NCBI GenBank assembly: GCA_052390115.1
Contig: JBQTHE010000021.1
Span: 1-30,468, forward strand
Length of the DNA stretch: 30,468 nucleotides
From: GCA-003244245 sp052390115
Lineage (GTDB): Bacteria; Actinomycetota; Actinomycetes; Mycobacteriales; Pseudonocardiaceae
Direction: 5' to 3'
A model generated the notes under the pieces. It did not search any database and was not told the origin of the DNA. It saw only the letters and a program-made list of their open reading frames with translations. Shown piece by piece: positions 24,151 through 30,468 of the stretch. The number at the start of each line of letters is the position of its first letter. Positions within the stretch are counted from its first letter, which is position 1. Both the position numbers and the translations under genes were made by a program.

Positions 24151-25094
24151 GCCGCCGCCACCTCTGGGCCGGGCAGTCGTTGCTCGACGGCTGCGACGAA
24201 GTTCTCCACTCTGGTGGGCAGGATGTCGACGCCGCGCTCGTCCCAGGCAGCGCGGTCAATGGGATCCGGGTCGGCCTGGATCGCCCAGGACTTGAAGTTC
24301 CTGCCTTCCTGCTCCCCCCACAGCCGGTACAGCATCGCCCGGACGTTCCAGTCCCGCAGGCTGTAGCCCAGGAAGAGGAAGTGGCTGGTCCGCAGCTTCG
24401 CCGCGAGCTTCACCGGAAAAAGACCGGCAACATCGGCGCGGATGATGTAGTCGATGTAGTGGTCTTCGGTGATCACAAAGCTGTCCGCGCCGTGGATACG
24501 GTCCACAGCACCGTGAACCTTCGCGATGACGGTCCGTTGATCGAGCCGGAGGCCGACGTACTCATTCGGCACCCGGATCACGGTCGGTTTGCCATCGGCG
24601 AGGATGTGGCGGAACAGCCCGCGATCCCGGCCTTCGGCAATGTAGGTGACGAGTTCGTACGGCTCATCCTCGGCTTCGAATGCGCGCTCAAGGGAGTCGT
24701 CGTAGTTCGTCGTCACGATGAGCATGCATTCGCGGACGTCCGCCGCCTCGCGGGTGCGGCGGGCCAGCCGGGCGAGGAAGCGGTGAAAATATGTGGGTGG
24801 ATAATCCGCGTCGAAGACGTCGTGCAGCTCATCGTAGAGCGATCCTCCGCCCTCCACCGCCGCCACGTACTGCGACACCCGGGCCAGGTCGAGGCAGTCG
24901 ATCGTCGTGTGGCCGATGTAGTTGGCCAGCTTGGCGGCGAGCTCCGGCGCGCTGGGCAGATACCGGCCCAGCTCCCAGGAGACGTGCGGCGGTCGCTCGG
25001 ACAGGTTGACTCCAGCCCCGAGCACCGGAACGACTTTGCCTCTCAACAGACGTCGGACGATCAGGTCGTAAACAGGTCCCAGCTCCTCGGGCAT
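24147..25094 (-). CDS. SIR2-like domain protein (predicted NADase effector)
   Basis: 315 aa from ATG 25094 (MPEELGPVYDLIVRRLLRGK). Longer frames to 25262 lack a ribosome site and give unconvincing sequence. Rossmann-like start VVPVLGAGVNLSERP (22-36); TTNYDDSLE with Asn130 and Asp132; KVHGAVDR with the expected catalytic His194; FLGYSLRDWNVR (241-252). This is the SIR2_2 layout common in prokaryotic defence proteins, in which the domain cleaves NAD+ and stops growth of infected cells. It is translationally coupled to the nSTAND1-WD40 gene, so the STAND protein probably switches the SIR2 protein on. NADase activity is inferred from the family. Confidence 0.9.
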   Translation of the reverse strand: MPEELGPVYDLIVRRLLRGKVVPVLGAGVNLSERPPHVSWELGRYLPSAPELAAKLANYIGHTTIDCLDLARVSQYVAAVEGGGSLYDELHDVFDADYPPTYFHRFLARLARRTREAADVRECMLIVTTNYDDSLERAFEAEDEPYELVTYIAEGRDRGLFRHILADGKPTVIRVPNEYVGLRLDQRTVIAKVHGAVDRIHGADSFVITEDHYIDYIIRADVAGLFPVKLAAKLRTSHFLFLGYSLRDWNVRAMLYRLWGEQEGRNFKSWAIQADPDPIDRAAWDERGVDILPTRVENFVAAVEQRLPGPEVAAA

Positions 25095-25271
25095 CGTGCC
25101 CCACCCCGACTCGTATCCATCGGCCCAAACCAGCAGCCATAAAGGTGGGAGGACACGCAACGCCCGGGAAGTACGACACGCTCTACCCCGATAGGGTGAA
25201 CTTCGGCTGGTCTCCGCGTAAGCCGCCCTGGTCGCGGCCCCCGTGCCAGGATCAAGGTTCACTCGAGGGGC

Positions 25272-26012
25272 TCAGGATGACGGTGCTTTAAGACGCTTCC
25301 GTAACCGCTCGGGCACGCTGTGTGCATCTGGATCAAGAATATCGATGATGTCCATCAGCCGCTGGTGGATCAGCCGAAGTCGCCGGTCACGGTTCGCCGG
25401 GTCCTCGGCGAACTCCCCGATATCCTCTCTCAGGCGCCGGAACCATCTCGCCATCTGCTCGTCTTCCAGCGAGCGCACAAACGATGCGTACCCCATGCAC
25501 TCCCACCTGGGAGCCCCCGGCGTTGACACCCCGGTCTGCACCAGCATCATCTCGCCGAGTGCTCGTTGCTCTCCTCGAAAGAACCGGAAGCGCTTCTCCT
25601 CGATACCGATGCTGTCGGAGAAGGTGTCACTAGCAGCCTCGAGTCTGTCTGCCGTAGTACGGTTTATTCGATCATCTCGGGGATCAACGAACTGGGATTC
25701 TCGTCGCACGATTTCCACCCAGCAGAAATACTGCGCGAAGACATGCATCGTGTTGAGGACGGCATACTCCTTCTCCGAATCCGTGCTGTCCGCACCGAGG
25801 AAACGACCGAAGAAGCCGAGCTCCACCATATTGTAGATTCTCGTCTCCAGGTTGAATGCTGCCTGCAGCAAAGGCTCTCGAAACTTTCTTATGAGTTCCT
25901 CCGCCGCAGAGAGACGCTCTTCCCGAGCTGCCCGCCGGCTGATCGCCACGCTGACTATAGCGCCGACCGTTGAGATCAACACCGCTACGACCGTTGTGAG
26001 CCACTCCGGCAC
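25272..26012 (-). CDS. membrane-anchored protein of unknown function
   Basis: 246 aa from GTG 26012 (GAGGTGGAG just upstream); ATG 26027 is an alternative five codons longer. Residues 1-~22 form a membrane helix (EWLTTVVAVLISTVGAIVSVAIS), then a positively charged stretch (RRAAREERL) that suggests the rest is cytosolic. The remainder is helical, with conserved-looking FREPLLQAAFNLETRIYNMVE, NTMHVFAQYFCWVEIVRRESQF and ECMGYASFVRSLE. Codons are clearly lower in GC than in neighbouring genes. I do not recognise an enzymatic motif. It is upstream of, and on the same strand as, SIR2-STAND with 177 bases between. Confidence 0.8.
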   Translation of the reverse strand: MPEWLTTVVAVLISTVGAIVSVAISRRAAREERLSAAEELIRKFREPLLQAAFNLETRIYNMVELGFFGRFLGADSTDSEKEYAVLNTMHVFAQYFCWVEIVRRESQFVDPRDDRINRTTADRLEAASDTFSDSIGIEEKRFRFFRGEQRALGEMMLVQTGVSTPGAPRWECMGYASFVRSLEDEQMARWFRRLREDIGEFAEDPANRDRRLRLIHQRLMDIIDILDPDAHSVPERLRKRLKAPSS

Positions 26013-26131
26013 TGCTCCACCTCGCATGACTTACGAGCGCGCATCCGGATCGCGCGGATGACCAGGACGTGACCACTGTGCCGCATGGCGCGCCCCTGCG
26101 TGGTTTCGGAGCAAGCGTACGGCAGGCCCGT

Positions 26132-27688
26132 ATGGTCACGACTGTGATGGAGTGGTTCCGGCGCCAGCGCGACGACGTGCACGAAGTTGATCTCGCCGTG
26201 TCTCGGTGGATCGGGCAGCAGCCGCCGGGCCGGCGCGACGCCGTGATGAAGGGGCTGAGCACGGCGGCGAACCACAGCGTGCTGTGGTTCGCCATAGCGG
26301 CCGCGCTGGCCGCCAGGAAGGGTGCCACCCGGCGCGCCGCGCTGCGCGGCGTGCTGGCCATCGCTGCGACCAGCTTCAGCACGAACATGGTGCTCAAGCC
26401 GTTGCTGCCGCGACGCCGCCCACCGGCCCTGGAACTGCCCGCCTACCAGGTATTACCCGACCCGCCGACCTCGTCGTCGTTTCCCTCCGGGCACGCTGCC
26501 TCCGCGGCGGCATTCACCACGGCCGTCGCGTTGGAGTGCCCGAAGGCAGGCCTGGCCATTGCCCCACTGGCCGCCGCTGTGGCCTACTCCCGGATCCACA
26601 CCGGCGCGCACTGGGCGTCCGATGTGGTGGTGGGGGCGGCGGTCGGCTCCGGCATCGCGCTGAGCACCCGGCGCTGGTGGCCGGTGCGGATGACCGACCA
26701 GGCCCGGGCGCGACCGCACGGCGACGCGCCGGTGCTGCCGGACGGCGCCGGGCTGGTGCTGGTGGCGAACCAGCGATCCGGCGACCCCGAGCACGACCCG
26801 GCCGACGAGATAGCCGAGGCGCTGCCGGCCGCGACCGTGCTGCGGGCCGCGGAAGAGGTGGACCTCGACGACCAGCTTGAGGCCGTGCTCGCGGCCCGGG
26901 ATGCCCACGGCAACGGCGCGGCGCGGGCCCTCGGTGTCGCCGGCGGTGACGGGACGGTGGCGGCCGCTGCCGCCGTCGCGGGTCGGCGGGGCTTGCCGCT
27001 GGTCGTGGTGCCGACCGGCACCCTCAACCACTTTGCCCGCGACGTCGGGGTGTACGACCTGCAGGAGGCCGTCGACGCCACCCAAGCCGGCGAGGCGGTC
27101 GTGGTCGATCTCGGTGTGGCGGAGGTTCATGGCGCGGGGCAGGCGCCACACACGCGGTACTTCCTCAACACCGCGAGCCTCGGCGGCTACTCCGACCTGG
27201 TGCGGCTGCGGGAGAAGTGGGAGGACAGGTGGGGGAAGTGGCCGGCGTTCGCGGCTGCGCTCGTCGCGTCGTTGCGCAACGCCCAGCCGCTGCGGGTGAA
27301 GCTGGACGGGAAGGAGCAGAAACTGTGGCTGCTGTTCGTCGGCAACGGGCCGTACCACCCGCGCGGCATGGTGCCGGCCTGGCGGCCGCAGCTGGACTCC
27401 GGGCTGCTCGACATCCGCTATCTGCGCGCGGACCGGCGGTTCTCCCGGGCCCGCGCGATCGCGGCACTTGCGCTGGGTGCCATGCATCACACCCGGACCT
27501 ATGTGCAGCGGGAGGCGCCGTCGCTCGATGTGGAGCTGATCGGCGATCACGCCTCGCTGGCTACCGACGGCGAGATCCTCGACGAGGCCGGTCGGTTCAC
27601 CTTCCGGGTCGCCGAGCGCCCGATCGCGGTGTACCGGCGCGACGAAGAGAACTGGCCTGACCGCCCACGACCGCATCTCCCCTGGTAA
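26132..27688 (+). CDS. PAP2 phosphatase fused to diacylglycerol kinase
   Basis: 518 aa from ATG 26132 (GTG 26069 and ATG 26147 are alternatives). Residues ~10-180 are a PAP2 lipid-phosphatase domain with its three motifs: KPLLPRRRP (89-97), PSGH (118-121) and SRIHTGAHWASD (153-164). The C-terminal half is a diacylglycerol/lipid kinase with the GGDGT nucleotide loop (270-274) and VVPTGTLNHFARDVG. The two enzymes act in opposite directions on phospholipids at the inner face of the membrane, so the fusion may cycle or transfer phosphate on a lipid. It is divergent from the membrane protein at 25272. Confidence 0.9.
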   Translation: MVTTVMEWFRRQRDDVHEVDLAVSRWIGQQPPGRRDAVMKGLSTAANHSVLWFAIAAALAARKGATRRAALRGVLAIAATSFSTNMVLKPLLPRRRPPALELPAYQVLPDPPTSSSFPSGHAASAAAFTTAVALECPKAGLAIAPLAAAVAYSRIHTGAHWASDVVVGAAVGSGIALSTRRWWPVRMTDQARARPHGDAPVLPDGAGLVLVANQRSGDPEHDPADEIAEALPAATVLRAAEEVDLDDQLEAVLAARDAHGNGAARALGVAGGDGTVAAAAAVAGRRGLPLVVVPTGTLNHFARDVGVYDLQEAVDATQAGEAVVVDLGVAEVHGAGQAPHTRYFLNTASLGGYSDLVRLREKWEDRWGKWPAFAAALVASLRNAQPLRVKLDGKEQKLWLLFVGNGPYHPRGMVPAWRPQLDSGLLDIRYLRADRRFSRARAIAALALGAMHHTRTYVQREAPSLDVELIGDHASLATDGEILDEAGRFTFRVAERPIAVYRRDEENWPDRPRPHLPW

Positions 27689-27755
27689 CCCGCTCAGCCC
27701 GGTGGCGAAGTAGCGGAACGATGACGCGGTGGGCCAGGGGCGGCAGGGTGGCAGG

Positions 27756-28820
27756 GTGACCTCGCGAAGTGAGCGGGTCGCGGTACTCGCCGCCGCCCTC
27801 GCCTGGCTGGTGCTGCTCGTCTACCCGCTGGCCTACCTGGTGAGCCAGCCGCCGCCGGCCACGGAGGCGGTACCGGCGCTGGTGGCGCTCGCCGCGCTGG
27901 TCGTCGCCCACGTCCGGGCCGCGGTGTTGATTGCGCGTGCCGGTGCGCCGCGGCTGCGGCCGGTCGAGCTTGCTGTGGTGGCGACCGCCGCGGTGTCACT
28001 ACCGCTGGTATTCGACCCGACGGCGTGGTTTGGCGGGACGGTGTTCCTCGCCGCGCTGGTCGCGTTGAGCTGGCCTGCCGGTCGTGCCCTGCTCGGCGTC
28101 GCGGCCACCACCGCGCTGGCGGTGGTCACCGCCGTGCTCCGGGACCCGCCGGCGGCACAGGCCGTTTCGGTACCGCTGACCACCGCGCTGGCCGGGGTCA
28201 TTGTCGTTGTCGTGGTGCGCCAGGCCGTTTTGGCGCGGGAGCTGGCGCGGGTCACTGCGGAGGCCGAACGGCTGCGGTTGGCCCGCGAACTGCACGACTC
28301 GGTCAAGCAGCACGCTTTCATCGCCGCCATGGAGCTGGGCGCGGCGCGAGCACGGCTTCCTGGCGACGGTGGCGACGGTGCGGCGGCCGCGCATGTGGAC
28401 CGGGCGGCTGAGGCGGTGGCACGGCTCCAGCGAGAACTCTCGGGGGTGATCGACGAGCTGCGCCCGGTCGGCGGCGAGCTCGCGCCCGCGCTGCGCCGTC
28501 TCGTCACGGCCTGGGCGGCGCGCACCGGCACGGTGGCCACCCTCGACGTCGAGACCGACCGGGTGCTGCCCGCCGAGCCGCTGCTGCCGGTCGCTTCGGA
28601 GGCACTCGCCAACGTCGAGCGGCACGCCGGGGCGTCCCGGGTGACCCTCGTGGTCGGTGACGGCGAGCTCACAGTCACCGACAACGGGTCCGGCTTCGAT
28701 CCGGTGGTCCAGGGCCACGGGCTGCGCGGGATACGCGAGCGGCTGGCCGAGTGCGGTGGCACTCTGGAGGTGTCGTCCGGCCCGTCCGGAACCACCCTGC
28801 GCGCGAGGTGCCCGACATGA
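27756..28820 (+). CDS. NarL-type sensor histidine kinase
   Basis: 354 aa from GTG 27756 (GTG 27729 possible). About five membrane helices in the first ~160 residues, with hardly any outside domain, suggest signal sensing in the membrane. HisKA_3 phosphoacceptor ELHDSVKQ (His180), the N-box SEALANVERHAGAS and the G-boxes DNGSGFDP and GLRGIRERL form an intact HATPase domain. It ends with ATGA overlap to the regulator, so the two are a cognate pair. The stimulus is unknown. Confidence 0.92.
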   Translation: MTSRSERVAVLAAALAWLVLLVYPLAYLVSQPPPATEAVPALVALAALVVAHVRAAVLIARAGAPRLRPVELAVVATAAVSLPLVFDPTAWFGGTVFLAALVALSWPAGRALLGVAATTALAVVTAVLRDPPAAQAVSVPLTTALAGVIVVVVVRQAVLARELARVTAEAERLRLARELHDSVKQHAFIAAMELGAARARLPGDGGDGAAAAHVDRAAEAVARLQRELSGVIDELRPVGGELAPALRRLVTAWAARTGTVATLDVETDRVLPAEPLLPVASEALANVERHAGASRVTLVVGDGELTVTDNGSGFDPVVQGHGLRGIRERLAECGGTLEVSSGPSGTTLRARCPT

Positions 28821-29470
28821 TCACCGTGTTGCTCGCCGATGACCACGCGCTGGTGCGACGCGGGGTGCGGGCCTTCCTGTCCACTCAGCCAGACCTCGCA
28901 GTCATTGCTGAGGCGTCCAGCGGGAGCGAGACGGTCGCGCTCGCCGTCGAGCACCGCCCGGATGTCGCGCTCGTCGATCTGCAGATGCCTGGAATGGACG
29001 GCGTCGAGGCGATCCGGCAACTCACGCGGGTGGCGCCGGCGACCCGGGTGGTGGTGCTGACGTCCTATCAGAGCGACTCCGACGTCTTCCCCGCGTTGCG
29101 CGCCGGGGCGCTGTCCTACCTGCTCAAGGATGCCGGGCCGGACGAGCTGGCGTCGGCGATCCGGGCGGCGGCGGTCGGCGAATCGGTGCTGCACCGGCAG
29201 GTGGCCTCGCGGGTGGTGGCGTCGATGCGCGGGCCGCGGGGCGACGTGCCCGACGCGTTCCGGGAGCTGACGGAACGGGAGCTGGAGGTGCTGCGGCTGC
29301 TCGGCGAGGGGCTGTCCAACGCCGAGATCGCCGCCCGGTTGGTGATCGGTGCGAAGACCGTCAAGACGCATGTGTCGTCGGTGCTGTCCAAACTGCAGCT
29401 CGCCGACCGCACCCAGGCCGCGGCGTATGCGTGGCGCCACGGGGTGCTCCGCCGCGCGACGGACCGCTGA
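28817..29470 (+). CDS. NarL/FixJ-family response regulator
   Basis: 217 aa from ATG 28817, overlapping the kinase stop. Receiver domain with the acidic pair DD (8-9), phosphoacceptor Asp54 in VDLQMPGMDG, and Lys in SYLLKDAGPDEL. The C-terminal LuxR helix-turn-helix is LTERELEVLRLLGEGLSNAEIAARLVIGAKTVKTHVSSVLSKL. Targets may include the membrane genes that start 51 bases downstream on the same strand. Confidence 0.95.
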   Translation: MITVLLADDHALVRRGVRAFLSTQPDLAVIAEASSGSETVALAVEHRPDVALVDLQMPGMDGVEAIRQLTRVAPATRVVVLTSYQSDSDVFPALRAGALSYLLKDAGPDELASAIRAAAVGESVLHRQVASRVVASMRGPRGDVPDAFRELTERELEVLRLLGEGLSNAEIAARLVIGAKTVKTHVSSVLSKLQLADRTQAAAYAWRHGVLRRATDR

Positions 29471-29521
29471 CCCGCCTCGGGACCGAGGTGCCCAGGCCAC
29501 GGCGTTGGCATCGTCGGCGGC

Positions 29522-29986
29522 ATGAGGATTCGGGTACTGCGCGCGGTGGCGCTGCTGCTGGCCGCGCTGACGATGGGGCTGCTGTTCGCGCACGTGCTCG
29601 AGCTCGGTCCGAAGTTCGGCTACCCACCTGAGCTCTACATCCAGCTGAACAACTCGCTGTACTTCTGGTACGGGACCCTCGGCGCGCTGCTGTACCTCGG
29701 CTCGATCGTCGCGGCCGGGATGCTGGCCTGGCTGGTGCGGCGGCGCCGCGCGGTGCTGGCGTGGACCGGAGCTGCCGCGACCCTGCAGGTCGCGGCCCTG
29801 GTGACCTACTTCGCCTTAGTCGAGCCGGTGAACCAGCGGTTGCGGGCACTGCCCACCGGCACCGTGCCTGACGACTTCGCCGCGTTGCGCGCCCAGTGGG
29901 AGTTCGGCCATGCGACCGAATTCACGCTGTTCCTGGTGGCGTTTGTGTTGCTGGTGGTGTCCGTGCTGCGGGAGACCGGCCGATGA
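29522..29986 (+). CDS. DUF1772-like integral membrane protein
   Basis: 154 aa. Four membrane helices, with the first after a short basic start (MRIRVLRAVALLLAALTMG). LLFAHVLELGPKFGYPPELYI and NQRLRALP-x-FAALRAQWEFGHATEF are the conserved polar parts of the DUF1772 (anthrone-oxygenase-like) fold. Enzymatic activity has not been shown for most members. The stop overlaps the next start (ATGA), so it is coupled to the following membrane gene. Confidence 0.78.
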   Translation: MRIRVLRAVALLLAALTMGLLFAHVLELGPKFGYPPELYIQLNNSLYFWYGTLGALLYLGSIVAAGMLAWLVRRRRAVLAWTGAAATLQVAALVTYFALVEPVNQRLRALPTGTVPDDFAALRAQWEFGHATEFTLFLVAFVLLVVSVLRETGR

Positions 29987-30354
29987 GAGCCGGGGGCCTC
30001 GAGGTCGCGCTGGCCGGCGCGCTGCTCGGCTCGTTCCTCACGATCCCGGTGTACTGGGCACACCTGACCTTCGGCGTCGCCTTTGTCTTGCTGGTGTTGG
30101 CTCATATCGGCCGGCGCAGGCGCGTGTACCTGGCTGTCCTGCGGCGGCGGCGTCGCCGGGCGGTGGTCAGCGCCGTGCTCGTCGCCTCGGCGGTGGTGAT
30201 GACCGTGTCCGGAGTCGTGCAGTGGGCAGGCGTGACCGCCGCGATCTCGTGGCACGGCGCCAGCTCAATGCTGCTCATCCTGCTCGGCACAGTTCACGCA
30301 CTACGCCGGGTGCGCCGCCGCCGGGCTCCTCGCGGCGCGGAATGTGCCGTGTAG
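29983..30354 (+). CDS. DUF4405-like small membrane protein
   Basis: 123 aa from ATG 29983, overlapping the preceding stop. Three membrane helices. Two of them hold spaced histidines: WAHLTFGVAFVLLVLAH and WHGASSMLLILLGTVHA, a pattern suited to bis-histidine haem b ligation as in DUF4405/cytochrome-b-like proteins. It ends with an Arg-rich tail (LRRVRRRRAPRG). With its DUF1772-like partner it could form a small redox membrane complex, but this is inferred from motif spacing only. Confidence 0.75.
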   Translation: MRAGGLEVALAGALLGSFLTIPVYWAHLTFGVAFVLLVLAHIGRRRRVYLAVLRRRRRRAVVSAVLVASAVVMTVSGVVQWAGVTAAISWHGASSMLLILLGTVHALRRVRRRRAPRGAECAV

Positions 30355-30369
30355 AACACCAGAACCACA

Positions 30370-30398
30370 GCTCCCGCATCTAAAAAGGACGAGGGAGC
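30370..30398. terminator. weak hairpin after the membrane gene pair
   Basis: GCTCCC (30370-30375) can pair with GGGAGC (30393-30398), and a second small stem (CGGGC-AAAA-GCCCG) follows at 30407-30420. Both sit just after the last stop codon, where transcription should end. No U-tract is present, and the nearby poly-G end of the window makes the region uncertain. Confidence 0.35.
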
Positions 30399-30430
30399 GG
30401 GCTGTACGGGCAAAAGCCCGGGCTGCACCT

Positions 30431-30468
30431 GGGGGGGGGGATGGCGGGGGGGAGCGAGAGCGCCCCCC
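30431..30468. other. low-complexity end, probable contig edge
   Basis: A run of ten G, then GGGGGGG and CCCCCC, closes the window. Such homopolymers often mark a poorly assembled contig end. No gene is visible. Confidence 0.5.

Noticed and set aside
25095..25262. 56-residue extension of the SIR2 protein
   Set aside because: No ribosome site at 25262, and the sequence is Arg/Ser-rich and unlike the family.
26453..27676. 407-codon minus-strand frame opposite the PAP2-DAGK gene
   Set aside because: The plus strand has all catalytic motifs; the minus product is His/Arg/Gly-rich without motifs.
27833..29593. 586-codon minus-strand frame opposite the two-component genes
   Set aside because: Antisense shadow, low-complexity Ser/Arg/Thr composition.

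Overview
The window is high-GC DNA with GTG/ATG starts, strong Shine-Dalgarno sites and many 1-4 base gene overlaps. Families typical of actinomycetes (a DUF222/13E12 HNH protein, an XRE regulator with a long repeat region, nSTAND1-WD40, an SCP2 protein, a NarL-type two-component pair) point to an actinobacterium. A Pseudonocardiales origin is my inference from the family mix, not a proven placement. The poly-G/poly-C tract at the right end looks like a contig edge. I saw no rRNA, tRNA or CRISPR array.

Left region (1-6.4 kb): a possible partial gene runs off the left edge. It is followed by a NUDIX-NYN fusion protein, a FemAB/GNAT-type acyltransferase, two tandem paralogous FAD monooxygenases read with a 4-base overlap, a convergent SCP2-domain protein, and gcvH. 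Two copies of the same ~68 base palindrome lie at 163-232 and 5783-5849. Region 6.4-10.7 kb looks like a small glycan-modification group (GT4 glycosyltransferase, hexapeptide acyltransferase, SAM methyltransferase). It is interrupted by a DUF222-HNH (13E12-type) gene lying directly after a cut-off alpha/beta-hydrolase fragment.

Middle region (10.7-17.4 kb): a bacterial NLR-like gene (helical N-terminus, NACHT, leucine-rich repeats) is broken by one frameshift at about 11799. After it come a GNAT acetyltransferase coupled to an XRE regulator on the minus strand, two small coupled hypothetical genes on the plus strand, and a decaying antitoxin/PIN-toxin pair. In that pair the antitoxin stop seems mutated to TGG and the PIN core is deleted.

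The most interesting stretch is 17.6-26.0 kb, entirely on the minus strand. In transcription order it holds a membrane-anchored protein of unknown function, a SIR2-domain protein, a coupled nSTAND1-WD40 ATPase, and then, after only 35 bases, a complete lasso-peptide cluster: precursor A (51 aa, 20318-20473), cyclase C, RRE/PqqD-like B1 and leader peptidase B2. The precursor is easily missed because it is short, yet it has the full leader signature (YxxP, Leu, Gly-x-Phe region, Thr at -2). Its proposed core, GGDGGSESDGFGYYSE, is very acidic. A 25 bp inverted repeat with a competing 11 bp hairpin lies in the C/B1 junction. SIR2 plus STAND-WD40 is the architecture of NAD-depleting abortive-infection systems, so this is a candidate defence operon abutting a peptide natural-product operon.

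Right region (26-30.4 kb): a PAP2-diacylglycerol-kinase fusion, a NarL-type histidine kinase and response regulator pair, and two coupled small membrane proteins (DUF1772-like and DUF4405-like) that may be its targets.
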